64,000 nucleotides of DNA from Oscheius dolichura (Eukaryota > Nematoda > Chromadorea > Rhabditida > Rhabditidae): contig OW051496.1 of the NCBI GenBank assembly GCA_932521035.1, positions 6,820,001 to 6,884,000 on the forward strand. Direction: 5' to 3'. The first letter of the stretch is position 1. Each line of letters opens with the position of its first letter. The translations under genes and the position numbers were made by a program. Of the stretch, positions 33,886-46,908 are shown in pieces. Below the pieces are notes generated by a model. It worked only from the letters and a program-made list of their open reading frames with translations, did not search any database and was not told the origin of the DNA.

Positions 33886-36800
33886 CTGAAATTTCTCCAC
33901 TACCCAGAGAGAAAAAGTTGGAAATCAAAGAGATTAATAGGGTGAGAACGATTACGAGCGATGGGTATTTCCCCTGCCGATGAAGGCTTGATGGCTTCAT
34001 AATTCATGTGTCGCGGGAGGGGGTTCAGATAGTCGTCGGCCATTCATAAGGGAAACGCAATGCCGTAAAGTACTGGCAGAATAGGGACACACTTCAGCCG
34101 GGGGAGGGAGGAACGTCGCGAGGATTTAATGGTAATTTGGAAACAATCGCGTGTCAAGTGAGGGCTTCTGGCAGGGATGAGGGGATAATTCAATTTAGGG
34201 TGTCAAGAAGAGGTGTGAGGGAATGCCCGGGAGGAGAAGGACGAGAAGCAGGACGATGGTAAACAGCTGGATGACAAGGGCAGAGCCAAAAAGGAGAAGA
34301 GCTGGTTTGTTACACGTTGTCGACCTGTTCGGCAAACACTTCCAGAAGACAGAATTACAGTAAACTTTCGCCTCTTCAGGGGAGGGAGTGGGGTTTCCTC
34401 CTGCATTATAAAGCACGGAGAAGAGCAACAGGAGAAGAATAACCGCTAGTTAAAAATAAAGGAGAAGAAGAGATAATAGTGCGATTTATGTGCCACCTTG
34501 ACTCGGGCCAGCTGTTCTCTTCCATTATCCTCACCGACTTTTCAATATTCCCGGAGAGGGTGATCCGAGACAGGGGCTGGGGGTCGAACAAGTCCAAACA
34601 AAGGGGGATAATGGCAGTCTAATGTGTGAAAAAAGGAGGCCATGTTTGCCGAGAGCCGGTGTCGAGTATAGTAATGGTGGTCATGCTACCCCTGGCCAGC
34701 AGAGACAAACATATCCAAATAGATTGTGTGAATAGTCAGAGAGGGGGCGCACTCCTCCAGGTAACAGCGAGAGGTCAGATTTCTCTTGCCTCTGGTTACG
34801 AACTCTCAAGAGGCCGCCTTCATAACCCGAGGGGGCAGCGGCCCTTACTCATTACGCCCAGATGGGTCACAATTGGCAGGGCAGGTGAGGTGCCTTTTCC
34901 TCTTCCGTGAGGGAAGATGGCGGACGGATTGAAAGAGATTGGAGAAGGAGGAGGAGATAGATCGATTGATGATTGGATGGGGAGAACATTAATCAGGGAC
35001 AGCGAATTGGCCCTGCCTGGCTGGGATGAACACTTCATAAAACTTCTCGCCCCGAGCAGCTGGCGCCTATTTTTACGCGGGGGTCACACTTTTTCTCTGT
35101 GAGGATTCGACGTAGTGAAATTTATAAACTGGAGAGGATCCGTGTTGTCATAACAATTCTGGTATTACGGGGTGGGATGACCTTGGATTGGGGAGGACTA
35201 AACATTCGGGCCAGCCGGGAGAGAGAGGGCAAATTGACAAAGTGGCATGGGAAAAGAAACTCTTTGGAATGGAAGGATCGGGCCAGAAAGAGTACTAGAA
35301 ACAATAGGAAGGTAGAAAAGTTCAATTTTGAGGGAACAGTAAAGATAAGATCTAAAAAGAGAGATGGTTTAGGTTCTGGGAAAGATGACCGGATAAGCTG
35401 CCTCTTTTGAGCTTTGGAGTAAATGTCCGGGAGAAGTAAGTTTTCAAGATATTTGGATTGTTGTACTGTTTATTGGGAGGACGGAAAGGTGAGTCTTCCG
35501 TTTGAAAGAGAGCGCCAAAAAGGGGTCGCCTCCTCCTTTGGCGGCGGGCATTGGGAAAGGGACACCCCACGTCATGGCGCAGGGAGCCGTCTCCTTTTGT
35601 ACCATTAAACTCTCCCAGATTTATCATTAAATGCCGTTACAATGACCTCCAGCGCAATATTTCATAAAGGTGACTGGCCTGACCACCACTTGTGGTCGAA
35701 GCAGTGCCACAATTAACAACTGACGCCGTTTGGTTTTAGACGGCTGAAGAAATGCTCATCCCGCACCTGTTGGGGCGCCGGTTTTACAGCTTTTTGGACT
35801 ATACACAGGAAGGAGGACATTATCCCCAAAAATAAGAGAAAAGACGAGTCATCCCACGGGGGACGCCGGCCCACAATAGGCCATTAGGAGTCACTGCCCC
35901 GTAAGAAAAAGGAAGAAGAAGAGGGGAGGGTCAGTCAGTGATTGAGCCATTCACTCTTTCTTTAGACAATGCACACGCAAGGTCGGCAGAGTTTTATGAC
36001 AGGATGACCGGGGAGGCAATGTGAGCCGGGGAGACGGTTACGCAAGGGGAGGTGTCACGCTTGGGAGATATTTACTCGGGAGGACAAAAGAACCAGAGGG
36101 GATAATTAAGGAGGGTGTGAAAAGGAAGAAATCTTTGGGAAAGAGAATAACAGGGTGACAGGGAAAGGGCAGCTCTCTAGTCCCTAGAAAGCCTACCCTC
36201 CTCCTCCAGCAAGTGGCCCCCTCAAAAGAGTAAATGAGAGATTGACACGTGCGGAGACAATTACCTCAGTGGGGCTGAGAGTGAGGTGACTTTTGTTTGT
36301 CCAAAAATGAGACCACCCGCTGGGACCGTATTCTCTTGTTTCCTGAGAAACATATTAACTCCGAGACGATTACTAAAACACGGCACGGGAGGAGGAGGAG
36401 AGGAGGAGGACAGGAGAGACCAGGACTGGGGACAACCATCGAAATCGGTGTTAATGGGATGATGCAGCTGGCTATCATTGGATCATATAGAATGACGAGA
36501 GAGGATGAGGGAGGATGAGCATTTAAAAGGGAGAAGGATAAAGAGAAGGAGGAGCAGCGGCCAGGATGGTCTGGTGGTTACAATGGGAGGCAACTGGCAG
36601 CCCGGGTCAGAAAGTGGGCGGGGGACGGGGGTGATTTCCTGCGCGTCGTGAGCTACAGACCGTCTAGAAAAGCCAAAAAATTGCGTTGGTTTTGCACAGA
36701 AAGCAGGTATACACCAAAGAAAGGAGGTGTCCTTGGAAGTTTGCTCAAAAAACCATTAGGCGCCGGATCAGATTAGCCGAGAGTAGTAAAACACAGGAAA

Positions 36801-39062
36801 TGCCCAAATCAGGGAGTTAGACCTCCCTGTGAGGTTATAAAACACAGATCCTTTTAGGAAATTGACAGATTGTTTCTAACTAAACAAACAGGAGATCTCT
36901 CTATATGATCCACCTGTATTGGCCATTGTCCACTAGATGTGCCAATGAGGCCATTAGGAGGACACCTCGCCGCGGGTAACTTTTCTAGGAAAATGCAGGA
37001 AAGAAACTTGGCAGACGATCCTCTGGCCCTGGCAGAGGCCGGGACTGAAATCTAGACCCAGACCTTATCCTCCCCATAGAGTTTCCTTGGTACAAAGATT
37101 TGAATCTGGCCCGAGTCCCCTTATCTTAATTACGAGAACAATAGCCCAGCCACCTGTTTAGAATTACCTTCCCAGTCGCCATCTTTCAGTGGGAGTTTTT
37201 CCCAACCTCCTCGCGTCTACCACCAACCTGCTCCATCTCCCCCGGACACAGTTGCACCCCGGCGCCGTACCGTCTAATCACAGATATCCATTTCGCGCAA
37301 CAACAGCCGGGGTCCTTTTCGTATCCACGTATCGCGTGTCACTTTTTGGCCGTCAGCACCTGTTAGAAGGCGGCTCCGGGTCAAAGGTTGTAACAACAGG
37401 ACGGACGATGTAGCCCTTGCTGGGCGACACGGTAAACAACCGACTGAATTCATCATCCTGGTGACAGCCGACCGGGATTGATTACCGGCCGAGAATGAGC
37501 AGATGGAAAAAAGGAAGAGAGACTCTGCCAAACAGAGACTCCCAATCCGGGGAGGTGTCGGAAGGGACAATGGACCATTCGGCCAGCGGCAGTCAGTCGT
37601 CATCGCACCGGATTACGGTTGGCATTGGTCTTTCATTAGGATTAGGAGGACAGGGAATCCATTAGGGGAACATATTCGACGTAAGGTGAGAAAAGACGGC
37701 TCCCAGCAGTTGTCGCCGCCGTCTGGAGGACTTAATCCCGCCAAATATAAACTATTTTTCGTGTGCTTTGTCCTCTCGAGTCAGCTGCTTGCAAATACAG
37801 TAGCGAGGGGGATGCAGGTTAATAGGGAGGAGGAGAATGGAGAGGGGGTGGAAGCTCTAAATGAGGCGTGAAAGTGCGAATCGCCTTGGGGATGGGCCAT
37901 TGTTATGTCTGCCCCCCTCTACTAGTTTGGAACCAGGGAGGATTTGATTACTGGCTACACGCTCATAACGACACGGAAATGCCTCGTTAGGGTCGCTGAT
38001 GCGACACCTGCCATCCGGAGAAAGTGGCCAGGGAGAGGCACAACGGACATTAGGCACGATAAGGGGCAGAAACTTCGGGGGGAGACTAGTGCCGGGGAAG
38101 CCGTCGCCTCGACCACTGGCAGGCTACGGTAGGGGTCATCATTTATTTTGGGGAGAAGCAACTCTAGATAATGACGATTAATGGTTGCATATGGTCGACT
38201 CTAGGTGACATGGCAATTAGGAGACGCGCGACAACAGCAAAGCACAACTGTGCTCACTTCTTGCTCTTCTCTTGGGCTCCATTTAACCGACTGTAGTAAT
38301 GGAGAAGAAGAATGGAGAAGAGTAAAAAAAGTAAAACTGGGAGCCGGAGACTGCAAATGCCGAAATGAACGTGCGAATCGAGTCCGGAGGTGCCCATCTG
38401 GTCCTCGATTTCTGTTGTGCACTCTCTTTCTCCCGAGCCGACCCCGGGGCACTACGGAGCCCGAGAAAAAGCCATGTCGGCTGGAGGCTGCGAAAGACAG
38501 AGAAAGCTATAACTATTAGAAAGTCATAAACCTCGAGAGCCGGTCTTCCCAGAGGCTCTCCCGGTTATTACGATGACCACTGGAGATAAGAGTTATTAAC
38601 CGCCGAGGAGGAGCCCCCGAGGGCGAGGATCATCCTTGACCGGAAGGTGTTTTCAAAGAGAGGAACAAGTCTTATCGGGCACACGCAATCGGGGCGGTGG
38701 CTTTGAGCCGGGAGGATGGAGACTGGATGAGGACAAGATTATTGTTCTTTATGACGCTGGGAGCAAACTGGGACTCTACTCGCTTGGAAAATGTGTCCGG
38801 CTGAAAATAACAAAGAGGTGTGTGTAGTCAGAATTGGAGCCAGAATTTAGTATGGCGCAAGCAGTCAAGCGTGACGGGACACAGGTGAGAGCACACCTTT
38901 CTATCTTATAACCCAAGCAGGGAAAGGATAAGAATTCTATTATCTAAAAGAATGGCTATCTAGAGGCGAAAAAAATTAAAAGGACTGATGAGATAACATT
39001 TACTAATAATTGCTTTATTACGGAACGAAAATGTTTTTCCCCTGTCGAAGGGGTGGCCAGTC
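33886..39062. other. Gene-poor, purine-rich spacer
   Basis: About 5.2 kb without a convincing exon. The plus strand is rich in GGAGA, GGGGA and GAAGA, so it is pyrimidine-rich in the sense direction of the minus-strand FN3 gene that begins at its left edge. The right end carries the 3' flank of the small membrane-protein gene. A weak tRNA-like A box near 36.57 kb is discussed under rejected items. Confidence 0.55.
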
Positions 39063-39751
39063 TTAGGCGTGGCTGCCAGCCTGGACGGCCGAGGACTGGC
39101 CGACGGTAGAGAGGCAATTGCCGCCGGTCTGTGCTTCCGTATCTGTAAGATAAAGTTACTACAGTATTCCCCATGAGGACTCTACCTCTAGGCGGGGGAC
39201 GCTGGTCCCCGTAATTCAAGGCAACACCCGGATAGGGGGCGGGCATGTACGGCTGGGCTGTAGCCGGGTCCACTGCCATGTTGTGTAGAACCTGGGCCAG
39301 GGTGGCCGGGTCCCAGGCGACGGCCATCGTCTCCTTCGGCTTGGCCGGCTGCATCCCTTCCGCGGCCACTTTGATCGGAACACCGAAGGGCGACGGATCT
39401 CCCTGGGTCTCCAGCTTCCGCTGGTGCTGCTTCTCCATCCTCTCGATGACGTCGGTACACTTCCTGCGGTAGTGCCACCGTATCCAGCAGAGGTTTATAC
39501 AGCCGGCCAGGAGGATGAGCGAGAGGATCGTCGAGTAGACGACCACGTACATCCACACCGACTCTGTGTTCACGTCTGGAATATTCGTTAAATGGAGAAT
39601 AAGAAAAGGACGGACATTTTCCCTCATGGTCGAGGATCATTCCCTTCTGGCCGACGATCTCCAGGCTGCGTGTGTCCTCTCCGTCGGCGACTACTTGTAG
39701 CAGCAGCAGGACTTGCAAGACTAGCAAAATGGCCAGCCAGTCGTAAGACAT
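39063..39751 (-). CDS. Small single-pass membrane protein, unrecognised
   Basis: Not recognised. A signal peptide (MSYDWLAILLVLQVLLLLQ) is followed by a short ectodomain of about 35 residues. The membrane segment is VYSTILSLILLAGCINLCWI, followed by the basic cluster RWHYRRK. A cytoplasmic tail of about 110 residues is rich in Pro, Ala and Gln (AQPYMPAPYPGVALNYGD) and ends QAGSHA at the TAA 39063-39065. Three exons are joined by a 40-nt intron (GTCCGTCC...ATTCCAG) and one of roughly 55 nt. An alternative upstream Met at 39775 would lengthen the protein by eight residues but place polar residues before the signal peptide. PAPYP and similar short motifs could bind WW or SH3 domains, but this is inference. 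Confidence 0.72.
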
Positions 39752-39962
39752 CGAAATGAAGAAATACCGGGGCAATTTTATCCGGTCAGGGCTTTACGGC
39801 TTTGACAGGTCTGAGCTCTGTCCTTTCCCCGCTTTCCACCATTGCGGTGCGACTACACGAGTCTGTGGTAACGGTAGGAGAAGGATAGAAGACATGAAAA
39901 CCACAAAATGCTTTATTGTAGTATATTTCTTTTTAGGTCGTGAAGCGGGGCAGTGCCTCCCC

Positions 39963-40480
39963 CTAGGCCACGACCTGGGCGTCGTTGTTCGCGTCGAAGA
40001 AGCTGATGAACCAGCGCTCGAACTCGAATCCCGCCTGGAAAACCGAGGTTTAGAAAATCAAAGACCGAGGTTTCTGTTAAAAAATGCACCAAAAGGTGGA
40101 GAAGCAAACGTACGGCACTGGATGTCTTGACGAGCTGGCGGACGTCGACCCTCTTGTCAATTTTGAGGCGATCCAGTGCCCGCAGAAGGAGCACCCAGTT
40201 CTGGGTCTTCTCCCAGTCGTCTCGCGGCTGCTCCTTCAACTTTTTCTTCTCCACGGATCCTGGGAACAGGCGGTTAAGGAGCACGGCGTAGGTCACACCG
40301 GTACTGAGCTCGGCCAGACTCTGCCGGCTGCCTGTCAACGGGACAAACTGCAACTTTCCAGTTACTAGAAGGGGAGACGAGACCGACCCAGACACTCATG
40401 GCCCACCGGGACATCGAGCGGTACGGCTCGCGTACCGCTCCCACCTGGATGATCTTGGGAATGTTCGGACGGCAAGACAT
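39963..40480 (-). CDS. EB1-like protein reduced to the calponin-homology domain
   Basis: Microtubule plus-end-binding protein family (EB1/MAPRE). Three exons, 40388-40480, 40114-40347 and 39963-40034, total 399 nt or 132 residues. The CH domain matches EB1 in order: SRWAMSVW against SRHDMLAW, LAELSTGVTYAVLLNRLFPG against EQLCSGAAYCQFMDMLFPG, DWEKTQNWVLLLRALDRL, and FEFERWFISFFDANNDAQ against FEFVQWFKKFFDANYDGK. The frame then ends DAQVVA and a stop. The coiled coil, EB-homology domain and EEY/F tail of typical EB proteins (about 260-300 residues) are absent. The first junction is a 40-nt intron (40348-40387) chosen because it restores the alignment. A protein without the dimerisation coiled coil should bind microtubules weakly, or might compete with full-length EBs. 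Confidence 0.87.
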
Positions 40481-42263
40481 CGGGGCAGACGAGGCGTCTC
40501 TCCCCGGTTAACGTGGATGAATGGCTGGAAGGATGGCAGAAGAGATTTAACCTGTTTAATCTACCCTAACAAACCTTTTCTCTGGACGGATGCTGCTCCG
40601 CCAAATCGAGAAACATAACCTCAAAGGAAGCCACGACCACCCGGGACCGGTAGTCCTTCTTCTCTCAACGTCTTACCCCAGTTTCCATATGTTTCAGTTT
40701 TTTTTCGGTTGGTTGCCTAGTTTCAACCGGCCGAACACGGTCAAGCATATCGTCTCTCCCCCATGGGTAAACATTTTTCCTCAACGGTTGCCAAGGCCGT
40801 GACCCTTTCTCGAAGACATCCCCCGGCCATTACTGGCTGCAATCTCCTCCTCCTCTGTTTTGGGTGTTAATTGTCCAAAAGGGTGAGGTCCCCCCGGCAA
40901 GGCCTCCTCCCTGTCATTATCTACGGCAACATGCATCCCCACGCACATTTACCGGGATTAGGCGGAGGATTTGTGGCTTTCGCTGTTTCCGGACAGGATC
41001 TTTAGCTTCTTTTCCTTCTCTGCCTTTAAATGTTTCAGCACCACAGTTCACACAATTAGGTGAGGGTGCCAAATAGTTCTATTGGAGGTGTAGTAGTTTC
41101 GCTTAGCCAATGGGCCGTCGCCTGCCGCCCAGCTGGTCGGCCGGATTTCCGCCAACAGTATAGCTGTCTTTTCTTTTTGTACGCCTCGTTTATCCCCATC
41201 CCCCTCCTCTTGTCCAGGTTGAGCAGATAATTTTCATGTTCGACCTTCTGTCGTGTCCCGCTCATCATCCCCGGCGTGACAGAGACATCGTTAGTCTTGC
41301 CAATGGCAGGGGGCGGCGCGGGTGCCTTGATCTCCCCCTCCCCGGTAATTTGGGGGCTCTGTGCATATGGGCATATTCTGTGACACACGGCTAATATGGC
41401 CAGGCTGTTGCTATTTTGATCCTTGGCCGTCCTCGTCCTCCTCCTCTTGTGTCCTCCCCGTCGTCCTCTTCCCGACAAATACATCCTCCCCCATCCTTAT
41501 GCAAATCTTTACCCTTGTTTACCCTCCTTATGCGGGGAACAATACCGTTGCTAAGAGGTTGGCGGTTCCGGTCGTCGCTCATCTCTCTCAAAATTTCCCC
41601 CAGCCAAATTCGTCACAGCTATTCTTCTCCCTCTCCAGCTAATTGCTCCGTTTTTCGTTGGGTCTCTCTCCCTCACTGTGCCCTCAAGGTCGGACAGTGA
41701 AGCGGCAGGGGGATGATGCGTAGTAGTAATGTCGAGACTCCAATTATCTCCTTGTACTCGAGGAGGCGGAGACTTTGACAGTTCCCGATGCCGTAGGCGC
41801 TCTTTGATGCCGGCCGGCCGATGGCTGCTGTTCCCTTTCAAGAGGGCCAATCGGGAACGGGGCTGGCACTTCTTGGCATTCCTTTCTTTTTGTATTTCTG
41901 CTCCTCCTCGGCCAAAGATCAAGCTGGGCCACCTCAAGAAACGCTGCTTCTGTGGCTAATTGTGCTGTAACTTCTGTAGAAACAATCTCCAGCCCTGTAA
42001 AAAGAAGAGGCGCGCTGCCTAAAGCCCAAGAGCAGGCACATGCAGATGTGGGGCAGATGCCCCCCTCACTTCTTTTCCTCCTTCCCGAGCTTCCCCCTAC
42101 CCGCCTGTAAAAAGACACAAATCTCCGCAAATCTTCATCCCTCCGTGAAATTGCCATCCTTTCCCCGGGCCGCCCTTTTTCCTCAAATCTCTTCACAAAA
42201 GCCAAGCCAGTCTTCCTCCCTTTTGGCTACTAATGGCTAGCTGAACAAATCGTGCCTCTTTTC
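40481..42263. other. Pyrimidine-rich spacer upstream of the ZP gene
   Basis: About 1.8 kb with no supported exon. CCTCC, TTCTTC and CTTTT tracts dominate the plus strand, the sense strand of the following ZP gene. The block ends in CTCTTTTCCAG at 42263-42267, some 33 bases before the ATG at 42300. Confidence 0.55.
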
Positions 42264-42299
42264 CAGTCCGTCCTCTTCCGTCCCGCTGAATATGCCACG

Positions 42300-44307
42300 A
42301 TGAGTCGTCGATTTTTACTTTCTTCTCTGTTTCTCTACTTCCCGTTGGTGGCCGGCAACTTCGACGACAATGAGCTGATGGGACCGCCGGAGATCACGTG
42401 TAACTCGGACACGATCGAGCTACAGTTTAAGACGAGGAAACCCTTCACGGGCAAGGTGGGTCGCTCCTCCACCAGGTGCTACAGTCCAAAAAAGAGTGTG
42501 AAGTACCGTCCTCGACCCTCTATCATTGGCCCGTGGCACCCTGTCATTGTCCCCCCAATAACGACACCTCTTGACAGCTTCTTTCTGCCCCGTTAACCCC
42601 CAACCACAACCAGCTAGCGGGCTATTTGTCAACAGAAAAAAGTTCTGCCCTCGGGAGTTCTTGACCTCCGAAGTACAAAAAGGCTCGCTAAGGGGGTCGT
42701 CGCCCACTGTATAGGGGAGGAAATTGGCCCGGCGCCGAATGAAACTCCATCCCATACAGGAGAAGGCGAATTAGGTAATGGACTGTGAGAAATTGACCTT
42801 CTTCGACCTACAAAAAAGGATGGTCTTCAGGTATTCGTCAAAGGAAACTACGACCGTCCGGAGTGTCGGGTGGAGTACGGCCGTCGTCCGGCAGATGACC
42901 GGCCACAGGGAGGCATCCGCCTGAACCACGGGGCCTGTAACATGGACCGGCAGAGGACTCTCTCGCCCGAGGGGATGATGTTCTCCACCGTGTTGATTAT
43001 CAGCTTCCACCCGGTAGGTGTTGAAAGTACGAGTGGTTCCTTCTGGAGAAGGGCAAACACATAATTGGGTACAAGGGTAGAGGAAGTACGAAGATTTCAT
43101 GGTCAGGGGGAAGAAATGCAAATATTCGGAGAGAAGGACAGTCTCAATGAACTTACTCTTTTTCAGCTGTTCTTGACCAAAATGGACAAAGCCTACAATA
43201 TCAAGTGCATGTACCGAGAGGTGGAGAGGACCGTCGAGGCCGCCCTGGATGTGAGGTTCGTGGTGGGTCGAAGAAGGGCAGATAGGTAACAGAAGGGACT
43301 CTATAAGAAGAGCTCCCTCTCGTTCCCCCGGTTCATATATTTCTGTCCTCCCGCCAGTCAACCGGATAGATTACGCCATTCGAAACGTAAATCGGTCCAT
43401 TGCATTTACCTCTCTGCCAAATAAAATGCGCCTCGTCTGCCTGCTTCTCCTCTTGTATGCCTATAGTCCACAGACCTTTAACAATGGCTTTAATTCTTAC
43501 AGTAATCTGCCAACGGAGCCGTTGTCCTTCGACACTCCCCTACCCACCTGCACCTACACCATCCGGAAAGATTCCCTGGATGGGGAGATCCTCCGCTTCG
43601 CTCGAGTGGGAGATCTCGTCGTCCATAGGTGGCAGTGTGATTCAGGCACGTCTTCTTCCTCCTTCTAAACAGTTATTTTAGAAGATTACGGTATTCTGGT
43701 CCACTCGTGTTTCGTAGAAGATGGGCAAGGGGAAAAGCAGCAAGTGGTGGACCAGAAAGGCTGCCATTCGGATCGTCTCCTCCTGGGAGACCCGACCTAT
43801 GTCGAGGCGCTGAACATGGCCTACCGGGAGGCCTACGTCTTTAAATTTGCCGATCGGGTTGCTGTCCGGTTCCAGTGTGAAATTCGGCTGTGTATGAAGG
43901 AGGACAACGGCTGCGATGGGATTACGGTAGTCTCTGGCTATCCTGAATATAACTGAAGTTTTCAGCCACCCATCTGTCTGGAGACGAACGCTATCTTCGA
44001 AGAGGATGAGTCTCCGCCGTCGAATAACTCCTCCCTAGCCAGAAGCCGGCGAGAGGCGCCAAGAGGAGCCCACGACGCCGACCTCATCTCTCAGACGGTC
44101 TATGTCCTGGACACGGACGAGGCCGCCGTTCAGACCCCGGACAAGAAAGTCTGTCTTTCATCTAAACTATTATTCAACGGGCTCGGGGGTCTGGTCCTCC
44201 TGACCGTGACCACCGCCCTCGTATGTGTCCTGCTCTTGGTCAGAAAACGGAGGCGACACGAAAAGAAACGGATCTTTGCTACCAGTACAGAGTTTTATCA
44301 AACATGA
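42300..44307 (+). CDS. ZP-domain cuticlin-like membrane protein
   Basis: Extracellular-matrix (cuticle or apical matrix) component. It opens with a signal peptide (MSRRFLLSSLFLYFPLVAG). ZP-N has ITCNSDTIEL, GACNMDRQRTLSPEGM, SFHPLFLTKMDKAYNIKC and MYREVE. ZP-C has PLPTCTYTIRKDS, VGDLVVHRWQC, FVEDGQGE, GCHSDRLLL, VRFQCEIRLC and NGCDGITPPIC. These are the standard nematode cuticlin landmarks. After ZP-C comes the furin-type site RSRR at about 44.04 kb, then a membrane segment (LGGLVLLTVTTALVCVLLLV) and a basic tail ending TEFYQT. Cleavage at RSRR would release the ZP module for polymerisation. Introns include 42455-42833 and 43256-43502 plus smaller ones; the second contains an alternative ATG with a signal peptide, listed as a finding. 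Stop TGA at 44305-44307. Confidence 0.95.
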
Positions 44308-44418
44308 ACACGAATAGCTTTAATAAAAAATTTTACGAGAATCGTTTGTCAATCTTCCTCGTCTCTTCGCAACTGCTGGACTTTTCTGTAGTGGTGCATA
44401 ATGGCCTGAAATGGGGAG

Positions 44419-46908
44419 TTACAAAGAGGAGAGAGCGGGAGAGTCAACCATGTAGATCAGTTCCATTGCCAGACAGAAAAATTCGCAGATCGTCATGAAA
44501 GAGACGCCGCTCCACAGGCCCAGCTGGCCTCCAAAATCGGCCAGCATCTTCACGATACCGTACGCTTCGCTCTCTGTCAGAACTTCGAAGTTCAACGCCT
44601 CGTAGAAGACTTCCAACATTGCCGCGTTCTCTTGGTACTGTTCGTTGCACTCCTCCGGCTCCAGTTCGCAATGCCCCAGGGAGATGTTCAGAGACTGCGA
44701 AGGCCAGATGGCCTCCGAGTAGGATAGCTGGTAGATGGTCTGATTGCAGGGTTGCTGGCATCGGCACTTGAACGAGCCGTGGATATCGCCGAGCTCATTT
44801 GTACTGGCCTCTAGACATTCTCCTAAATATTTTTTGGGTTATATAGAATAGGAGACTACGATGCTCTTTATTGAAGACTTCGCAATGGGGAGCATCGCCA
44901 ATCGAGGGGAAACGAGGGTCGCCACAGCCACAACGCTCGATGATCAGTTCTTGGAAACAGGAACGGTAGCAGCCCTAAAGGGGGGCAAATATCGGCATTC
45001 AAAGATACAAACCTCAGTAGAGTAGGTATAGCCTTTGTAGATGTACTTGTCCTCAATATGGGCCGCCGGGATACAGTCCCCATAGGGTGCGGGCAGTCTC
45101 GACATTTTGGTCATCCTCATTCCAAATGAGGAAATATACCCGGTGGGGGCACTGTAACCAAAGGTGTCCTGAATATCTCCACTCCTTATAAAAGAAGAGA
45201 AGGCTTACGGGGAAGGGGAACTCGTCCTGGTCGTGGATAGTCAGCCGGATGCCGACGGCCTCGGAGGTGGGCAGGTAGTCCGACGCGTTGACGAACAACA
45301 TCACACGGAGGCCATACATCGGCCCGGCTCGGATACTATTCTTTTGGATGCTTCGGTCATGGTTAAAGGTGAAACAGTTGCCAAACGTCGGGTCGGCTAT
45401 TATTTGGAAGTCCCTGCAAAGGAGGATACAGTCAGAAGGAGGTCTCCCTCACTTGTCAATGTTACAGGACTGCCCGTTGAAGGAGCACTTCTGGATGAGA
45501 TTGTGCTTGGCCTGGGACATGTTCTTTCTCTGCCCCTCACTCAGGGCACTCATCGCGAAGATTATGTTCTCCTTGGCCTTGGTCACTATAGCCACTTCGT
45601 CAGTCATATTCTGTATTTTCTCATCTCCACTTCATTTGCTGCGAACTTACAGTAAAGCCGAGAGCCTCTATCTCATCTGAATTGGCCTGGAGATATGCCG
45701 TAGCCCCCAAAATATCCCATAAATTCAAAATGAGGTCTTGCCGCCCGTGTTTTAGACAAAAGCGATTGTCGATGGCACAGAGACACTCGTGTTTCTCTCG
45801 TTTTCGTCCCTTTCCCTTCGATTTGTAGTCACAGGTGTTGTGTTCGACATCACAGGCCTGGCAGGTGACATTGTTCCAATGTGCCCGTTTGTGGCATGGC
45901 CAGGCATCCTCCGTCACCCGGTCGAAGGCACAAATACACAGGTCCTCGTCCTCTTCCGACACTGCTGACTTTCTCTTTTGCTAGAGGACAATATGGAAGA
46001 GGGGGGAGTACAGAGGCCGACCTCGTCTGTCTCGACCTGGCACTCGGAGCTCTCCTCGCAGGTACAGACCGCGAATACCGGCTCCAGGACGCCCTTGTCA
46101 TTTGATCTCTTCTTTCTGGCCTGTATCTGCACGTTTTCGATCTCCGCTTCCGGTGTGCCGGCATCTTTCATCGCTTTTTTAAAGGCTCCCAGCTGAAAAC
46201 ATGATACACCACCGGTGGGAACCCACAATTTTTGAGATGCTTTCCTCCGACCGGATGATACTGTCCTTATACGGGTTCAAGTTGCACAGCGTTATTGCGG
46301 GGAAAGGAGCCGTGTCGAACTTCAGCTGGATATCGGTGATCTTGTCCATCCGGGTGTATTTCTCCACCACGGCCACTGCCTAAAAATGAGAGGCTGTCCT
46401 CTACCAGTCGAAAGGGATACCTGGTAAATGAACATCAGGGCACAGCAGCAGAGGAGAAGGATCCAGACGAGGCGGTAGATTGTATTGGGCGCCTGTCCCA
46501 GCATCGGGATCCCGTGGCTAGACGTCTTGTAGCAGAACTCCTTCAGGTGCCAACGGATCCTCTCACTGAACTTTATTTTAGAGAGGGCAATAAAGGAAAA
46601 CCACACTGATAGGAGAGCCTGGTCGGGTCAATCTCGAGCCCGCCGTCCTCCGTCAGCAGGTCGCATTGGCATCCCTTCTCATTGTCATTGGTGTCCCCAT
46701 AGCGATAGTTGGTCCAGATATTTGCGGCCGAAACGAAGTCCGTATCCGAGGGTAGGTAGTTAGAAAAGTCTCGGTCAAATCCCCGCATGGAGCGACGATC
46801 ATTCTCATCTGAAAATTGAACAGGGGATTAGGATCCTGGGCAAAAGATACCAGTAAAGGAATAGATGCTTCTTGAGCGGCGCATCTTCGACTGGGTGAAG
46901 GGAGTCAT
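44419..46908 (-). CDS. DEG/ENaC (degenerin/acid-sensing-type) sodium channel subunit
   Basis: Trimeric amiloride-type cation channel subunit of the nematode degenerin group. After a hydrophilic N-terminus starting [12 protein letters not shown] come [16 protein letters not shown], the motif carrying the His-Gly pair of the pore entrance, and TM1 ([17 protein letters not shown]). The ectodomain has [15 protein letters not shown] and a long Cys-rich insertion with many C-x2-C pairs. It continues with FGNCFTFN, a [17 protein letters not shown] block and [19 protein letters not shown]2 is preceded by [18 protein letters not shown] and contains the selectivity-filter region GLWSGVS, then [13 protein letters not shown]. 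The tail is short, ending SPALSSL at TAA 44419-44421. A small residue (Ala) occupies the position in ESEAYG where degenerin gain-of-function mutations are known, as in a wild-type channel. Confidence 0.96.

Noticed and set aside
36561-36620. tRNA-like sequence with a Glu-type A box (TGGTCTGGTGGTTA)
   Set aside because: The downstream CCCGGGTCAGAAAG lacks the GTTCGA core of a B box, and no acceptor stem or anticodon arm pairs; at most a degenerate tRNA relic.
40348-40387. A 19-nt intron or frameshift in the EB1-like CH domain
   Set aside because: Using TGG/GTCGGT as donor and TTGCAG/TTTG as acceptor gives a 40-nt intron and the best alignment to EB1, so no ultra-short intron is needed.
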